NCBI RefSeq assembly: GCF_000496575.1
Contig: NZ_AYKT01000002.1
Coordinates: 124,001 to 188,000 of the forward strand
DNA length: 64,000 nucleotides
Direction of reading: 5' to 3'
Source: Geobacillus thermodenitrificans subsp. thermodenitrificans DSM 465
GTDB lineage: Bacteria; Bacillota; Bacilli; Bacillales; Anoxybacillaceae
The position numbers were made by a program, and so were the translations under genes. The notes under the pieces are model-generated. The model had not been told where the DNA came from, did no database searches, and worked only from the letters and a program-made list of their open reading frames with translations. Below, one piece after another: positions 29,953-38,760 of this stretch (positions are counted from its first letter, which is position 1; each line of letters begins with the position of its first letter).

Positions 29953-32583
29953 TTGAAGAAAAAACTCGTCTTAATTGATGGCAACAGCGTGGCATACCGC
30001 GCCTTTTTTGCCTTGCCACTTTTGCATAACGACAAAGGCATTCATACGAATGCGGTTTACGGGTTTACGATGATGTTGAACAAAATTTTGGTGGAAGAAC
30101 AACCGACCCATTTACTTGTAGCGTTTGACGCCGGAAAAACGACGTTCCGGCATGAAACGTTTCAAGAGTATAAAGGCGGACGGCAACAAACTCCCCCGGA
30201 ACTGTCCGAGCAGTTTCCGCTGTTGCGCGAGCTATTAAAAGCGTACCGCATTCCCGCTTATGAACTTGATCATTACGAAGCGGACGATATTATCGGGACG
30301 CTCGCTGCCCGCGCTGAGCAAGAAGGGTTTGAAGTGAAAATCATTTCCGGCGACCGCGATTTAACCCAGCTCGCCTCCCGTCATGTGACGGTCGATATTA
30401 CGAAAAAAGGGATTACCGACATTGAGCCGTATACGCCAGAGACCGTTCACGAAAAATACGGCCTGACTCCGGAGCAAATAGTGGATTTAAAAGGATTGAT
30501 GGGCGATAAATCCGACAACATCCCGGGCGTGCCCGGCATCGGGGAAAAAACGGCGGTCAAGCTGCTGAAGCAATTTGGTACGGTGGAAAATGTGCTCGCA
30601 TCGATCGATGAGGTGAAAGGGGAAAAACTGAAAGAAAACTTGCGCCAACACCGGGATTTAGCTCTCTTGAGCAAACAGCTGGCGTCCATTTGCCGCGACG
30701 CCCCGGTTGAGCTGTCGTTAGATGACATTGTCTACGAAGGACAAGACCGCGAAAAAGTCATCGCGTTATTTAAAGAACTCGGGTTTCAGTCGTTCTTGGA
30801 AAAAATGGCCGCGCCGGCAGCCGAAGGGGAGAAACCGCTTGAGGAGATGGAGTTTGCCATCGTTGACGTCATTACCGAAGAGATGCTTGCCGACAAGGCA
30901 GCGCTTGTCGTTGAGGTGATGGAAGAAAACTACCACGATGCCCCGATTGTCGGAATCGCACTAGTGAACGAGCATGGGCGATTTTTTATGCGCCCGGAGA
31001 CCGCGCTGGCTGATTCGCAATTTTTAGCATGGCTTGCCGATGAAACGAAGAAAAAAAGCATGTTTGACGCCAAGCGGGCAGTCGTTGCCTTAAAGTGGAA
31101 AGGAATTGAGCTTCGCGGCGTCGCCTTTGATTTATTGCTCGCTGCCTATTTGCTCAATCCGGCTCAAGATGCCGGCGATATCGCTGCGGTGGCGAAAATG
31201 AAACAATATGAAGCGGTGCGGTCGGATGAAGCGGTCTATGGCAAAGGCGCCAAGCGGTCGCTTCCGGACGAGCAGACGCTTGCTGAGCATCTCGTTCGCA
31301 AAGCGGCAGCCATTTGGGCGCTTGAGCAGCCGTTTATGGACGATTTGCGGAACAACGAACAAGATCAATTATTAACGAAGCTTGAGCAGCCGCTGGCGGC
31401 GATTTTGGCTGAAATGGAATTCACTGGGGTGAACGTGGATACAAAGCGGCTTGAACAGATGGGTTCGGAGCTCGCCGAACAACTGCGTGCCATCGAGCAG
31501 CGCATTTACGAGCTAGCCGGCCAAGAGTTCAACATTAACTCGCCAAAACAGCTCGGAGTCATTTTATTTGAAAAGCTGCAGCTACCGGTGCTAAAGAAGA
31601 CGAAAACAGGCTATTCGACTTCGGCTGATGTGCTTGAGAAGCTTGCACCGCATCATGAAATCGTCGAAAACATTTTGCATTACCGCCAGCTTGGCAAACT
31701 GCAATCAACGTATATTGAAGGATTGTTGAAAGTTGTGCGCCCTGATACCGGCAAAGTGCATACGATGTTCAACCAAGCGCTGACGCAAACTGGGCGGCTC
31801 AGCTCGGCCGAGCCGAACTTGCAAAACATTCCGATTCGGCTCGAAGAGGGGCGGAAAATCCGCCAAGCGTTCGTCCCGTCAGAGCCGGACTGGCTCATTT
31901 TCGCCGCCGATTACTCACAAATTGAATTGCGCGTCCTCGCCCATATCGCCGATGACGACAATCTAATTGAAGCGTTCCAACGCGATTTGGATATTCACAC
32001 AAAAACGGCGATGGACATTTTCCATGTGAGCGAAGAGGAAGTCACGGCCAACATGCGCCGCCAGGCAAAGGCCGTTAACTTCGGTATCGTTTACGGAATT
32101 AGCGATTACGGATTGGCGCAAAACTTGAACATTACGCGCAAAGAAGCTGCCGAATTTATCGAACGTTACTTCGCCAGCTTTCCGGGCGTAAAGCAGTATA
32201 TGGAAAACATTGTGCAAGAAGCGAAACAGAAAGGATATGTGACAACGCTGTTGCATCGGCGCCGCTATTTGCCTGATATTACAAGCCGCAATTTCAACGT
32301 CCGCAGTTTTGCAGAGCGGACGGCCATGAACACGCCAATTCAAGGAAGCGCCGCTGACATTATTAAAAAAGCGATGATTGATTTAGCGGCACGGCTGAAA
32401 GAAGAGCAGCTTCAGGCTCGTCTTTTGCTGCAAGTGCATGACGAGCTCATTTTGGAAGCGCCAAAAGAGGAAATTGAGCGATTATGCGAGCTTGTTCCGG
32501 AAGTGATGGAGCAGGCCGTTACGCTCCGCGTGCCGCTGAAAGTCGACTACCATTACGGTCCAACATGGTATGATGCCAAATAA
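29953..32583 (+). CDS. polA: DNA polymerase I
   Basis: Repair and Okazaki-fragment polymerase. Start TTG 29953 gives 876 residues and good spacing from GGAGGG (29941-29946); ATG 29947 directly abuts that site. It has an N-terminal 5' nuclease (about 1-290, with helix-hairpin-helix GVPGIGEKTA), a vestigial 3'-5' exonuclease domain (about 298-468), and the polymerase domain with DYSQIELRVLAHI (motif A), RRQAKAVNFGIVYG (motif B, O-helix) and QVHDELILEAP (motif C). The exonuclease metal ligands are missing (VVEVMEE where an active enzyme has Asp and Glu), so no proofreading is expected. Close match to the Bst polymerase. Confidence 0.97.
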   Translation: MKKKLVLIDGNSVAYRAFFALPLLHNDKGIHTNAVYGFTMMLNKILVEEQPTHLLVAFDAGKTTFRHETFQEYKGGRQQTPPELSEQFPLLRELLKAYRIPAYELDHYEADDIIGTLAARAEQEGFEVKIISGDRDLTQLASRHVTVDITKKGITDIEPYTPETVHEKYGLTPEQIVDLKGLMGDKSDNIPGVPGIGEKTAVKLLKQFGTVENVLASIDEVKGEKLKENLRQHRDLALLSKQLASICRDAPVELSLDDIVYEGQDREKVIALFKELGFQSFLEKMAAPAAEGEKPLEEMEFAIVDVITEEMLADKAALVVEVMEENYHDAPIVGIALVNEHGRFFMRPETALADSQFLAWLADETKKKSMFDAKRAVVALKWKGIELRGVAFDLLLAAYLLNPAQDAGDIAAVAKMKQYEAVRSDEAVYGKGAKRSLPDEQTLAEHLVRKAAAIWALEQPFMDDLRNNEQDQLLTKLEQPLAAILAEMEFTGVNVDTKRLEQMGSELAEQLRAIEQRIYELAGQEFNINSPKQLGVILFEKLQLPVLKKTKTGYSTSADVLEKLAPHHEIVENILHYRQLGKLQSTYIEGLLKVVRPDTGKVHTMFNQALTQTGRLSSAEPNLQNIPIRLEEGRKIRQAFVPSEPDWLIFAADYSQIELRVLAHIADDDNLIEAFQRDLDIHTKTAMDIFHVSEEEVTANMRRQAKAVNFGIVYGISDYGLAQNLNITRKEAAEFIERYFASFPGVKQYMENIVQEAKQKGYVTTLLHRRRYLPDITSRNFNVRSFAERTAMNTPIQGSAADIIKKAMIDLAARLKEEQLQARLLLQVHDELILEAPKEEIERLCELVPEVMEQAVTLRVPLKVDYHYGPTWYDAK

Positions 32584-32822
32584 GGGGTACGGGGGCGGAA
32601 ACGGGCCGGCCAATCATAGAAAAAGAACGTCTCCCAGCCGGGCTGATGCGAATGGGAAAAAGCTTTTGCCCGGTTGCGGGGCAAGTCGACATCAACAAAG
32701 AGAAGCCGTCTTTGCTTGAGTCGGGACGCCGGGTGAACGACAGGGAAGAAAAAGGCTCTCTGCCCGGCGAGCCTGCATTTTGTGATTGTACAGGCAAACG
32801 AGCAAAGAAAGGAGGGAACGTG

Positions 32823-33647
32823 ATGCCAGAATTGCCGGAAGTGGAAACGATTCGCCGCACGTTGCTGCCGCTTATTGTTGGCAAAACGGTCGGGGATGTG
32901 CAAATTTTTTGGCCGAACATCATTCGTCATCCACAAGATCCGGAGGCATTTGCCGCAAGGCTTGTTGGACAGACGGTGCGCGGCATCGATCGGCGAGGGA
33001 AATTTTTGAAGTTTTTGTTTGACCAAGATATGCTTGTTTCCCATTTGCGCATGGAAGGGCGTTACACCGTTGCTGATGCACACGAACCGCTTGACCCGCA
33101 CACGCACGTCGTGTTCCGCTTCACTGACGATAGTGAACTCCGTTATCGCGATGTGCGCAAGTTCGGAACGATGCATGTGTATGCCAAGGAGGAGGGAGAC
33201 CGCCAGCCGCCGCTTGATCAATTGGGGCCGGAGCCGCTTTCCCCGGCGTTTTCTCCAGCCGTATTGGCGGAGAGGGCCGCGAAAACGAAACGGACTGTGA
33301 AAGCGTTGCTGCTTGACCAAACCGTCGTCGCTGGATTTGGCAACATTTACGTCGATGAATCACTGTTTCGCGCTGGCATTCTTCCCGAGCGGCAGGCCGC
33401 TTCACTGACAGACGAAGAAATCAAGCGGCTGCATGAACAGATGGTCGCCACCATCGGTGAGGCCATCATGAAGGGGGGAAGCACGGTGCGAACGTACGTC
33501 AACACGCAAGGGGAAACGGGTACGTTCCAACATAGCTTGTTCGTATATGGCCGCAAAGGGGAGCCGTGCAAACGGTGCGGAACCCCGATTGAAAAAACGG
33601 TCGTCGCCGGCCGCGGCACGCACTATTGCCCGCACTGTCAGCGGTAG
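32823..33647 (+). CDS. mutM: formamidopyrimidine-DNA glycosylase (Fpg/MutM)
   Basis: Removes 8-oxoguanine and ring-opened purines and nicks the abasic site. 274 residues, equal to the crystallised G. stearothermophilus protein. The N-terminal PELPEVE has the catalytic Pro and Glu; Lys in RRGKFLKF, the helix-two-turn-helix [13 protein letters not shown], and the C-terminal zinc finger (CKRCGTP to CPHC) are all intact. Start ATG 32823 after AAAGGAGGG; an upstream extension to 32646 is unsupported. Follows polA and is close to coaE, the same repair/CoA block as in B. subtilis. Confidence 0.97.
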   Translation: MPELPEVETIRRTLLPLIVGKTVGDVQIFWPNIIRHPQDPEAFAARLVGQTVRGIDRRGKFLKFLFDQDMLVSHLRMEGRYTVADAHEPLDPHTHVVFRFTDDSELRYRDVRKFGTMHVYAKEEGDRQPPLDQLGPEPLSPAFSPAVLAERAAKTKRTVKALLLDQTVVAGFGNIYVDESLFRAGILPERQAASLTDEEIKRLHEQMVATIGEAIMKGGSTVRTYVNTQGETGTFQHSLFVYGRKGEPCKRCGTPIEKTVVAGRGTHYCPHCQR

Positions 33648-33675
33648 GCGACAAACGAAAAAGGAGAGAAATCAA

Positions 33676-34281
33676 ATGGCAGTAACCATCGGGTTGACTG
33701 GGGGAATCGCGAGCGGGAAAAGTACAGTCAGTGCCATGATGCGCGAACTCGGCCTTCCGGTCATTGACGCGGATGAGGCGGCGCGAGCTGTCGTTGAACC
33801 AGGAGAAGAGGCGTATCGGCAAATCGTTGCTACCTTCGGTCCAGACATTTTGCAGATGAACGGTGAGATCGACCGGGCAAAACTCGGAGCGATCGTCTTT
33901 AACAACGAACAAGAGCGGAAAAAGCTGAACGCCATCGTCCATCCGGCTGTGCGCCGGAAAATGCTTGCGGAAAAAGAGGAGCTCATTCGTTCCGGAGCAA
34001 AAACGGTCGTCTTGGATATTCCTCTCTTATTTGAAAGCGGACTGACCGATTGGGTTGATAAAGTGCTCGTCGTTTACGTTGATGATGACGTTCAGCTTCG
34101 TCGCCTCATGGCGCGAAACGGCTTCACCGAGGAGGAAGCGATCGCCCGCATCCGCGCTCAGTGGCCGCTCGAAGAAAAAGTAAAACGTGCTGATGCAGTT
34201 ATCGACAATAACGGAACGGTGGAACAGACGCGTCGACAGTTATTGTCGATTTTACAACAATGGGACGCCTTGGAAAAATAG
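33676..34281 (+). CDS. coaE: dephospho-CoA kinase
   Basis: Last step of coenzyme A synthesis. 201 residues with P-loop [12 protein letters not shown] at residues 6-17, DADEAAR, and the substrate/lid region [11 protein letters not shown]. Start ATG 33676 follows AAAGGAGAG. It directly follows mutM; the membrane gene ytaF that I recall between these two in B. subtilis is not present here. Confidence 0.95.
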   Translation: MAVTIGLTGGIASGKSTVSAMMRELGLPVIDADEAARAVVEPGEEAYRQIVATFGPDILQMNGEIDRAKLGAIVFNNEQERKKLNAIVHPAVRRKMLAEKEELIRSGAKTVVLDIPLLFESGLTDWVDKVLVVYVDDDVQLRRLMARNGFTEEEAIARIRAQWPLEEKVKRADAVIDNNGTVEQTRRQLLSILQQWDALEK

Positions 34282-34332
34282 GCGTCTTTTTTGTTTGTTT
34301 TTTGTCATTTTGCTCTCCACATTCTCGAAAAA

Positions 34333-34343
34333 TATGATATACT
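34333..34343 (+). promoter_or_regulatory. CcpN-type operator before gapB
   Basis: TATGATATACT fits the pattern TRTGHYATAYW that I recall for CcpN, the repressor of gluconeogenic genes. It overlaps a perfect 12-base inverted repeat and lies about 55 bases before gapB. Confidence 0.6.
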
Positions 34344-34371
34344 ATTTATACAGATTGCGATAAATAGTATA
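34338..34371. repeat. 12-base perfect inverted repeat in the gapB promoter region
   Basis: TATACTATTTAT (34338-34349) and ATAAATAGTATA (34360-34371) are exact reverse complements separated by 10 bases. This may be an operator or an AT-rich hairpin around the promoter. Confidence 0.7.
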
Positions 34372-34397
34372 ACATATATGAGAGGAGAACAAGGTGA

Positions 34398-35426
34398 ATG
34401 AAGGCGAAAGTGGCGATTAACGGATTCGGACGAATTGGACGGATGGTTTTCCGGAGAGCCATCAATTCTCCTGATCTCGATATTGTGGCGGTCAATGCCA
34501 GCTATCCGCCCGAAACGTTAGCCCATTTAGTGAAATACGACTCGAACCACGGCAAATTTGACGGGGACGTCACCGCCTTAGAAGACGGCCTGCTTGTCAA
34601 CGGAAAAAAAGTGAAGCTATTGAACTCGCGCGATCCGCAGCAACTGCCGTGGAAAGAGCTTGATATCGATATCGTCATTGAAGCAACTGGAAAATTTAAT
34701 TCTCGTGAGAAAGCGAGCCTCCACTTAGACGCTGGGGCGAAGCGTGTCATTTTAACCGCTCCGGGCAAAAATGAGGATGTCACAATCGTCGTTGGCGTCA
34801 ACGAACAGATGCTTGATATCGAACGTCATTTCATCATTTCGAACGCTTCGTGCACGACGAACTGTCTCGCTCCTGTCGTGAAAGTGCTTGATGAGGCGTT
34901 CGGAATTGAAAACGGGCTGATGACGACCGTTCACGCCTATACGAACGACCAAAAAAATATTGACAATCCGCATAAAGATTTGCGCCGCGCCCGCTCATGC
35001 GCACAATCGATCATTCCGACGACGACTGGGGCGGCGAAAGCGCTTGGCTTAGTGTTACCGCATTTGAAAGGAAAACTTCACGGCATGGCGCTGCGCGTCC
35101 CGACGCCAAACGTCTCGCTTGTCGATTTGGTCGTCGATGTCAAACGGGATGTGACGATTGATGAAGTGAACGAGGCGTTGCTTCGCGCGGCTAACGGCCC
35201 GCTGAAAGGAATTTTAGAATTCACGATGGAACCGCTTGTGTCGATCGACTTCAACACGAATCCGCATTCAGCGATCATTGATGGTTTGTCGACGATGGTG
35301 ATCGATGGACGGAAAGTGAAAGTGCTCGCTTGGTATGACAACGAATGGGGCTATTCGTGCCGCGTCGTCGACTTAGCGCATCTTGTCGCTGCTAAGATGA
35401 ACGAACATCTTCACGTCAATGCGTAA
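34398..35426 (+). CDS. gapB: glyceraldehyde-3-phosphate dehydrogenase, gluconeogenic (GapB type)
   Basis: 342-residue Rossmann-fold dehydrogenase. NGFGRIGR begins the nucleotide-binding domain, and the catalytic cysteine sits in SNASCTTNCLAP. Compared with the glycolytic enzyme, the P33-region segment reads NASYPPETLAHL rather than carrying the Asp that favours NAD. This fits the NADP-preferring, gluconeogenic GapB. Start ATG 34398. The position between coaE and speD and the CcpN-like site support GapB over GapA. It may also use erythrose 4-phosphate. Confidence 0.92.
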   Translation: MKAKVAINGFGRIGRMVFRRAINSPDLDIVAVNASYPPETLAHLVKYDSNHGKFDGDVTALEDGLLVNGKKVKLLNSRDPQQLPWKELDIDIVIEATGKFNSREKASLHLDAGAKRVILTAPGKNEDVTIVVGVNEQMLDIERHFIISNASCTTNCLAPVVKVLDEAFGIENGLMTTVHAYTNDQKNIDNPHKDLRRARSCAQSIIPTTTGAAKALGLVLPHLKGKLHGMALRVPTPNVSLVDLVVDVKRDVTIDEVNEALLRAANGPLKGILEFTMEPLVSIDFNTNPHSAIIDGLSTMVIDGRKVKVLAWYDNEWGYSCRVVDLAHLVAAKMNEHLHVNA

Positions 35427-35432
35427 CCACTT

Positions 35433-35459
35433 CGCCGGCCATCCGCCGGCGTTATTTTA
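35433..35459 (+). terminator. gapB terminator
   Basis: CGCCGGC (35433-35439) pairs with GCCGGCG (35445-35451), then TTATTTTAT. Confidence 0.75.
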
Positions 35460-35571
35460 TCACCTTGAGTCAAGGTATCCCCGCTTCTCAGTGTGATGGT
35501 ACGTAGGAGGGCGTTCGCTGACTGGTTGCTTGAACATTCGCCGCAAGGCTTATCCAATCCGTTTCCAAAAA

Positions 35572-35614
35572 GCGTCCAAGCCGATGTTGAGCGGCTTGGG
35601 CGTTTCTTGTTTTT
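35572..35614 (+). terminator. orphan terminator between gapB and speD
   Basis: CGTCCAAGCCG (35573-35583) pairs with CGGCTTGGGCG (35592-35602) with one G-U pair, then TTTCTTGTTTTT. gapB has already terminated, and the speD promoter lies just downstream. So it must end some other transcript, possibly a small RNA of the 35460-35614 interval. Confidence 0.7.
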
Positions 35615-35641
35615 CTCATGTAAAAAAATTAAAAAAGGCTG

Positions 35642-35670
35642 TTGCAAAAAACCCCTAAACAAAGTATACT
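35642..35670 (+). promoter_or_regulatory. promoter of speD
   Basis: TTGCAA (35642-35647), a 17-base spacer and TATACT (35665-35670). The roughly 150-base leader contains the direct repeat TTAGGAC (two copies, 35718-35735 region) and a pyrimidine tract before the start. Confidence 0.7.
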
Positions 35671-35827
35671 ATGTCTCGTGAACTTCTTAACGGCAAAGGT
35701 AATGTGACTACTTAAAGGGTTAGGACCTCTTAGGACTAACTTTCCCCCGTGGTAGTTATACATGCCATTTTGCAAACGACAATCTGTTTTTTATTTGAGA
35801 AAATTGGTTAAAAGGGGGATTCTTTGC

Positions 35828-36202
35828 ATGGATACGATGGGTCGTCACGTTATCTCGGAACTCTGGGGATGCGACTTTGACAAACTGAATGATATCGATT
35901 TTATTGAAAAAACATTTGTTGACGCCGCACTAAAATCAGGGGCGGAAATTCGTGAAGTCGCGTTCCATAAATTCGCTCCACAAGGCGTAAGCGGAGTTGT
36001 CATTATTTCGGAATCTCATTTAACAATTCACACGTTCCCTGAACATGGCTATGCGAGTATTGATGTGTATACATGCGGCCATTTAGACCCGACGATTGCC
36101 GCTGACTACATCGCAGAACAGCTCGGCGCACAAACGCGAGAAACGATTGAACTTCCGCGCGGCATGCGTCCAATCGAAGTGAAAAAGGCGCACGCGCTGT
36201 AA
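35828..36202 (+). CDS. speD: S-adenosylmethionine decarboxylase proenzyme
   Basis: Makes decarboxylated S-adenosylmethionine, the aminopropyl donor for spermidine. 124 residues, the prokaryotic class 1B form. The self-cleavage site is Glu62-Ser63 in [14 protein letters not shown]; Ser63 becomes the pyruvoyl group. His68 and Cys83 (VYTCGH) complete the processing and catalytic set. Start ATG 35828 after AAGGGGGA; upstream in-frame codons from 35762 lack support. Confidence 0.96.
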   Translation: MDTMGRHVISELWGCDFDKLNDIDFIEKTFVDAALKSGAEIREVAFHKFAPQGVSGVVIISESHLTIHTFPEHGYASIDVYTCGHLDPTIAADYIAEQLGAQTRETIELPRGMRPIEVKKAHAL

Positions 36203-36223
36203 TTCCATAACGACGGAACCGAA

Positions 36224-36253
36224 AGGAGCGTAAGCGGAACGCTCCTTTTTTTA
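36224..36253 (+). terminator. speD terminator
   Basis: AGGAGCG (36224-36230) pairs with CGCTCCT (36240-36246) and is followed by TTTTTT. Confidence 0.88.
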
Positions 36254-36325
36254 TTCTTCGACGGTACAACAGCGGTGAAAATCATGGTATGATGGAAGAA
36301 AAAGAACGACTAGGGAGACGTGGCT

Positions 36326-36724
36326 ATGAGCGTGTGGAAGAAGTTGAAGTATGCGTTGACGAACCATTGTGAAACGCGGGAAACCCATGAAGATTCCGAG
36401 CTGCGCAGCCATTATTACAAGGCGACCAACCGTGCTGTCATCGAAGCAGTCAAAGAGCTGCTTTCGTCGTTACCTAACGCCGAGCTGCTTTCCGTTTCCG
36501 AGGAGCGAGGCGAGCTTTGTGCTCAGACACGGCGGGGCAAAAAGTTGTTTATTGTTGCTACCGTCGTTTCGGTTCGTCCGTTTGAAACAGCGGTCGACTT
36601 TTCAGTGACGACGGAGACGAAGGTGTTGCCGTTTGATTTTGGCTCCAGCCGGGCAGTGATCCTCGAATTGTACCGGAAGCTTGATGCCCGTCTGCCGTAT
36701 ATCGGCTCCGGGTTAAACGGCTAA
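36326..36724 (+). CDS. uncharacterised cytosolic protein
   Basis: A 132-residue protein ([19 protein letters not shown]...) without signal peptide, membrane segment or a motif that I recognise. It looks like a small mixed alpha/beta domain, with [18 protein letters not shown] and a C-terminal [19 protein letters not shown] 36326 is eight bases after GGGAG; GTG 36320 is too close. It lies between speD and nrdR. It is likely a real gene from its ribosome site and codon use, function unknown. Confidence 0.7.
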   Translation: MSVWKKLKYALTNHCETRETHEDSELRSHYYKATNRAVIEAVKELLSSLPNAELLSVSEERGELCAQTRRGKKLFIVATVVSVRPFETAVDFSVTTETKVLPFDFGSSRAVILELYRKLDARLPYIGSGLNG

Positions 36725-36791
36725 CTATGGCTTGTCTGCTTTTCTCCATTCCGGTATGATAGAAAATAAGAAGACAAACGGAGTGAATGTT

Positions 36792-37253
36792 ATGCGGTGT
36801 CCGTCATGCCATCATCAAGGCACGCGCGTGCTTGATTCGCGTCCAGCCGAGGAAGGCCGTTCGATCCGTCGTCGGCGGGAGTGTGAACGGTGCCATTATC
36901 GGTTTACGACGTTTGAGCGGATCGAGGAGCCGCCGCTCATTGTCGTGAAAAAAGAAGGGACGCGCGAAGAATTCAGCCGGGAAAAAATTTTGCGTGGCTT
37001 GATTAAAGCGTGTGAAAAACGGCCGGTGGCGTTGGAAGAACTGGAAAAAGTGACGCAAGAAATCGAGCGAGAGTTGCGTAATCAAGGCGTATCGGAAGTG
37101 AAAAGCGAAACGATCGGTGAAATGGTCATGGAGCGGCTGTCGCGCATCGATGAAGTGGCTTATGTCCGTTTTGCTTCCGTCTATCGCCAGTTTAAAGATA
37201 TTAATGTATTTATTGAAGAACTAAAAGAGTTGATTAAAAAAGGACAGCGGTAA
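36792..37253 (+). CDS. nrdR: transcriptional repressor NrdR
   Basis: Zinc-ribbon/ATP-cone repressor of ribonucleotide reductase genes. 153 residues: the N-terminal zinc ribbon [17 protein letters not shown] with [10 protein letters not shown] gives four cysteines, and the ATP-cone (about 46-136) starts [18 protein letters not shown]. Start ATG 36792; a longer frame from 36732 is unsupported. It lies before dnaB-dnaI, as in B. subtilis, linking dNTP supply with replication start. Confidence 0.96.
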   Translation: MRCPSCHHQGTRVLDSRPAEEGRSIRRRRECERCHYRFTTFERIEEPPLIVVKKEGTREEFSREKILRGLIKACEKRPVALEELEKVTQEIERELRNQGVSEVKSETIGEMVMERLSRIDEVAYVRFASVYRQFKDINVFIEELKELIKKGQR

Positions 37254-37287
37254 AAGGGCTTTCGCGTTAGGCAGCAAGCCCTTTTTT
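37254..37287 (+). terminator. nrdR terminator
   Basis: AAGGGCTT (37254-37261) pairs with AAGCCCTT (37276-37283), then TTTTC. It may allow partial read-through to dnaB. Confidence 0.75.
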
Positions 37288-37357
37288 CAACGTTTTTTCG
37301 GGCAGGAAAGGAGAGAGGCGGGTTGAAACGAATACGACGAAATGGAAGGTTGGGACG

Positions 37358-38749
37358 ATGGAACATCATTGGAAAGAACTGATTGCCGTCGACCGGTACA
37401 TGGTACAAAGCCGCGGAGTATTGCATGATGTGGATCGAAAAGTATTGACGATGCTCTATCAGCCGCTCATTGGCTATCGCGCGCTCGCGCTTTATATGAC
37501 GCTTTGGGGGGAACTTGAGCTGCTCGGCGGCCGGGAAGCGACTCACCATCGGCTGATGGCGCTTATGCAATGCGGGCTGCCGGACATTTATAGTGAACGG
37601 CTCAAACTTGAAGGAATCGGACTGTTGAATACATACGTCCGTGTTTGGGAAAAGGAAGAGCCGAAACAGTTTCTTTATGAATTGCGTCCGCCGCTGGCGC
37701 CCGATCAGTTTTTCCGCGACGAAATGCTCGGTGTCTTTTTGTATCGGCAAGTCGGTCGCCATTTGTTTGCCCAACTGAACGAGTTTTTTGCCCGCCCCTC
37801 GATTGACGAGACGAAGTTTACCCGAGTGACACGTTCGTTTTCTGACGTCTTTTCAGCCGTCCAAGCCGAACAAATCGTCGCCGGTTTTAGCGAAGAAGCC
37901 GGACATGAACTCGAGCCGCCGGACGGAAAGGTGCATATTGGGCGGGACGGGGCATCGTATACGCTCGATGACGACGTGTTTGATTTTGAACTGTTTTTTG
38001 CCGGACTGTCGAAACAATTGGTGCCGCGTCGAGCAGTGACGGCAAAAGTGAAAGAAGCAATTAAAAAGTTGGCATTTTTATACGGCATTCCGCCGCTTGA
38101 AATGCAAAAAATCGTTCTTGGTGTCATCGATCCCGCTTACCATATCGATATTGATGCGTTGCGTCAAGCGGCGCGTGAATGGTATGAGCTTGAGCATGGC
38201 GGTGCCGCACCACGGCTTGTCGAGCGGGTGCAGCCGCTCGCCCATCGGACGATGGAGAATGTTGAACCACGCACGAAGGAAGAGCAGCTGATGAAGCAGC
38301 TCGAAACGATTTCTCCACGTCAGCTGTTGAAAGAAATTTCAGGTGGTGCTGAACCGTCGCTAGGGGATTTGCAGTTGATTGAAGACGTTATGTTTCAGCA
38401 GCAGCTTCTTCCTGGTGTTGTCAACGTGTTGATTTATTACGTTATGCTGCGGACGAATATGAAACTATCAAAAAAATATGTCGAAAAAATCGCCAGTCAT
38501 TGGGCGCGCAAAAAAGTGCGGACGGTCAAAGAGGCCATGGAGTTAGCCAAAGAGGAAGCAAAGACATACCAACAGTGGGCGAATGAAAAAGAAAAAGGGG
38601 TACGGCCAGTGCGAAAAGTCGTGCGCACAGAAATTGTTCCTGACTGGCTGAAGATGGATTACAGTCAACCGGACGATGACGATTTTGATGTGGAACAGGC
38701 GCGCAAAGAGCTTGAAGAACGGCTGAAAAAATATCGTGATGGATCGTAG
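37358..38749 (+). CDS. dnaB: replication initiation and membrane attachment protein DnaB (helicase co-loader)
   Basis: A 463-residue primosome protein that, with DnaD and DnaI, loads the replicative helicase at oriC and at restart forks in low-GC Gram-positives. An N-terminal winged-helix-like domain (about 1-120) and C-terminal DDBH2 helical domains (about 300-420, LLPGVVNVLIYYVML) are recognisable, and the tail is charged (PDDDDFDVEQARKELEERLK). Not the E. coli DnaB helicase. Start ATG 37358 after GGTTGGGACG; dnaI follows 11 bases after its stop. Confidence 0.93.
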   Translation: MEHHWKELIAVDRYMVQSRGVLHDVDRKVLTMLYQPLIGYRALALYMTLWGELELLGGREATHHRLMALMQCGLPDIYSERLKLEGIGLLNTYVRVWEKEEPKQFLYELRPPLAPDQFFRDEMLGVFLYRQVGRHLFAQLNEFFARPSIDETKFTRVTRSFSDVFSAVQAEQIVAGFSEEAGHELEPPDGKVHIGRDGASYTLDDDVFDFELFFAGLSKQLVPRRAVTAKVKEAIKKLAFLYGIPPLEMQKIVLGVIDPAYHIDIDALRQAAREWYELEHGGAAPRLVERVQPLAHRTMENVEPRTKEEQLMKQLETISPRQLLKEISGGAEPSLGDLQLIEDVMFQQQLLPGVVNVLIYYVMLRTNMKLSKKYVEKIASHWARKKVRTVKEAMELAKEEAKTYQQWANEKEKGVRPVRKVVRTEIVPDWLKMDYSQPDDDDFDVEQARKELEERLKKYRDGS

Positions 38750-38760
38750 GTGTAAAAGCA

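Noticed and set aside
32646-32822. In-frame upstream extension of mutM
   Set aside because: MutM must begin Pro-Glu after Met removal for catalysis, and AAAGGAGGG sits exactly before ATG 32823; the extension would inactivate the enzyme.
35493-35681. 62-codon frame between gapB and speD
   Set aside because: No ribosome binding site; it runs through a terminator and the speD promoter.
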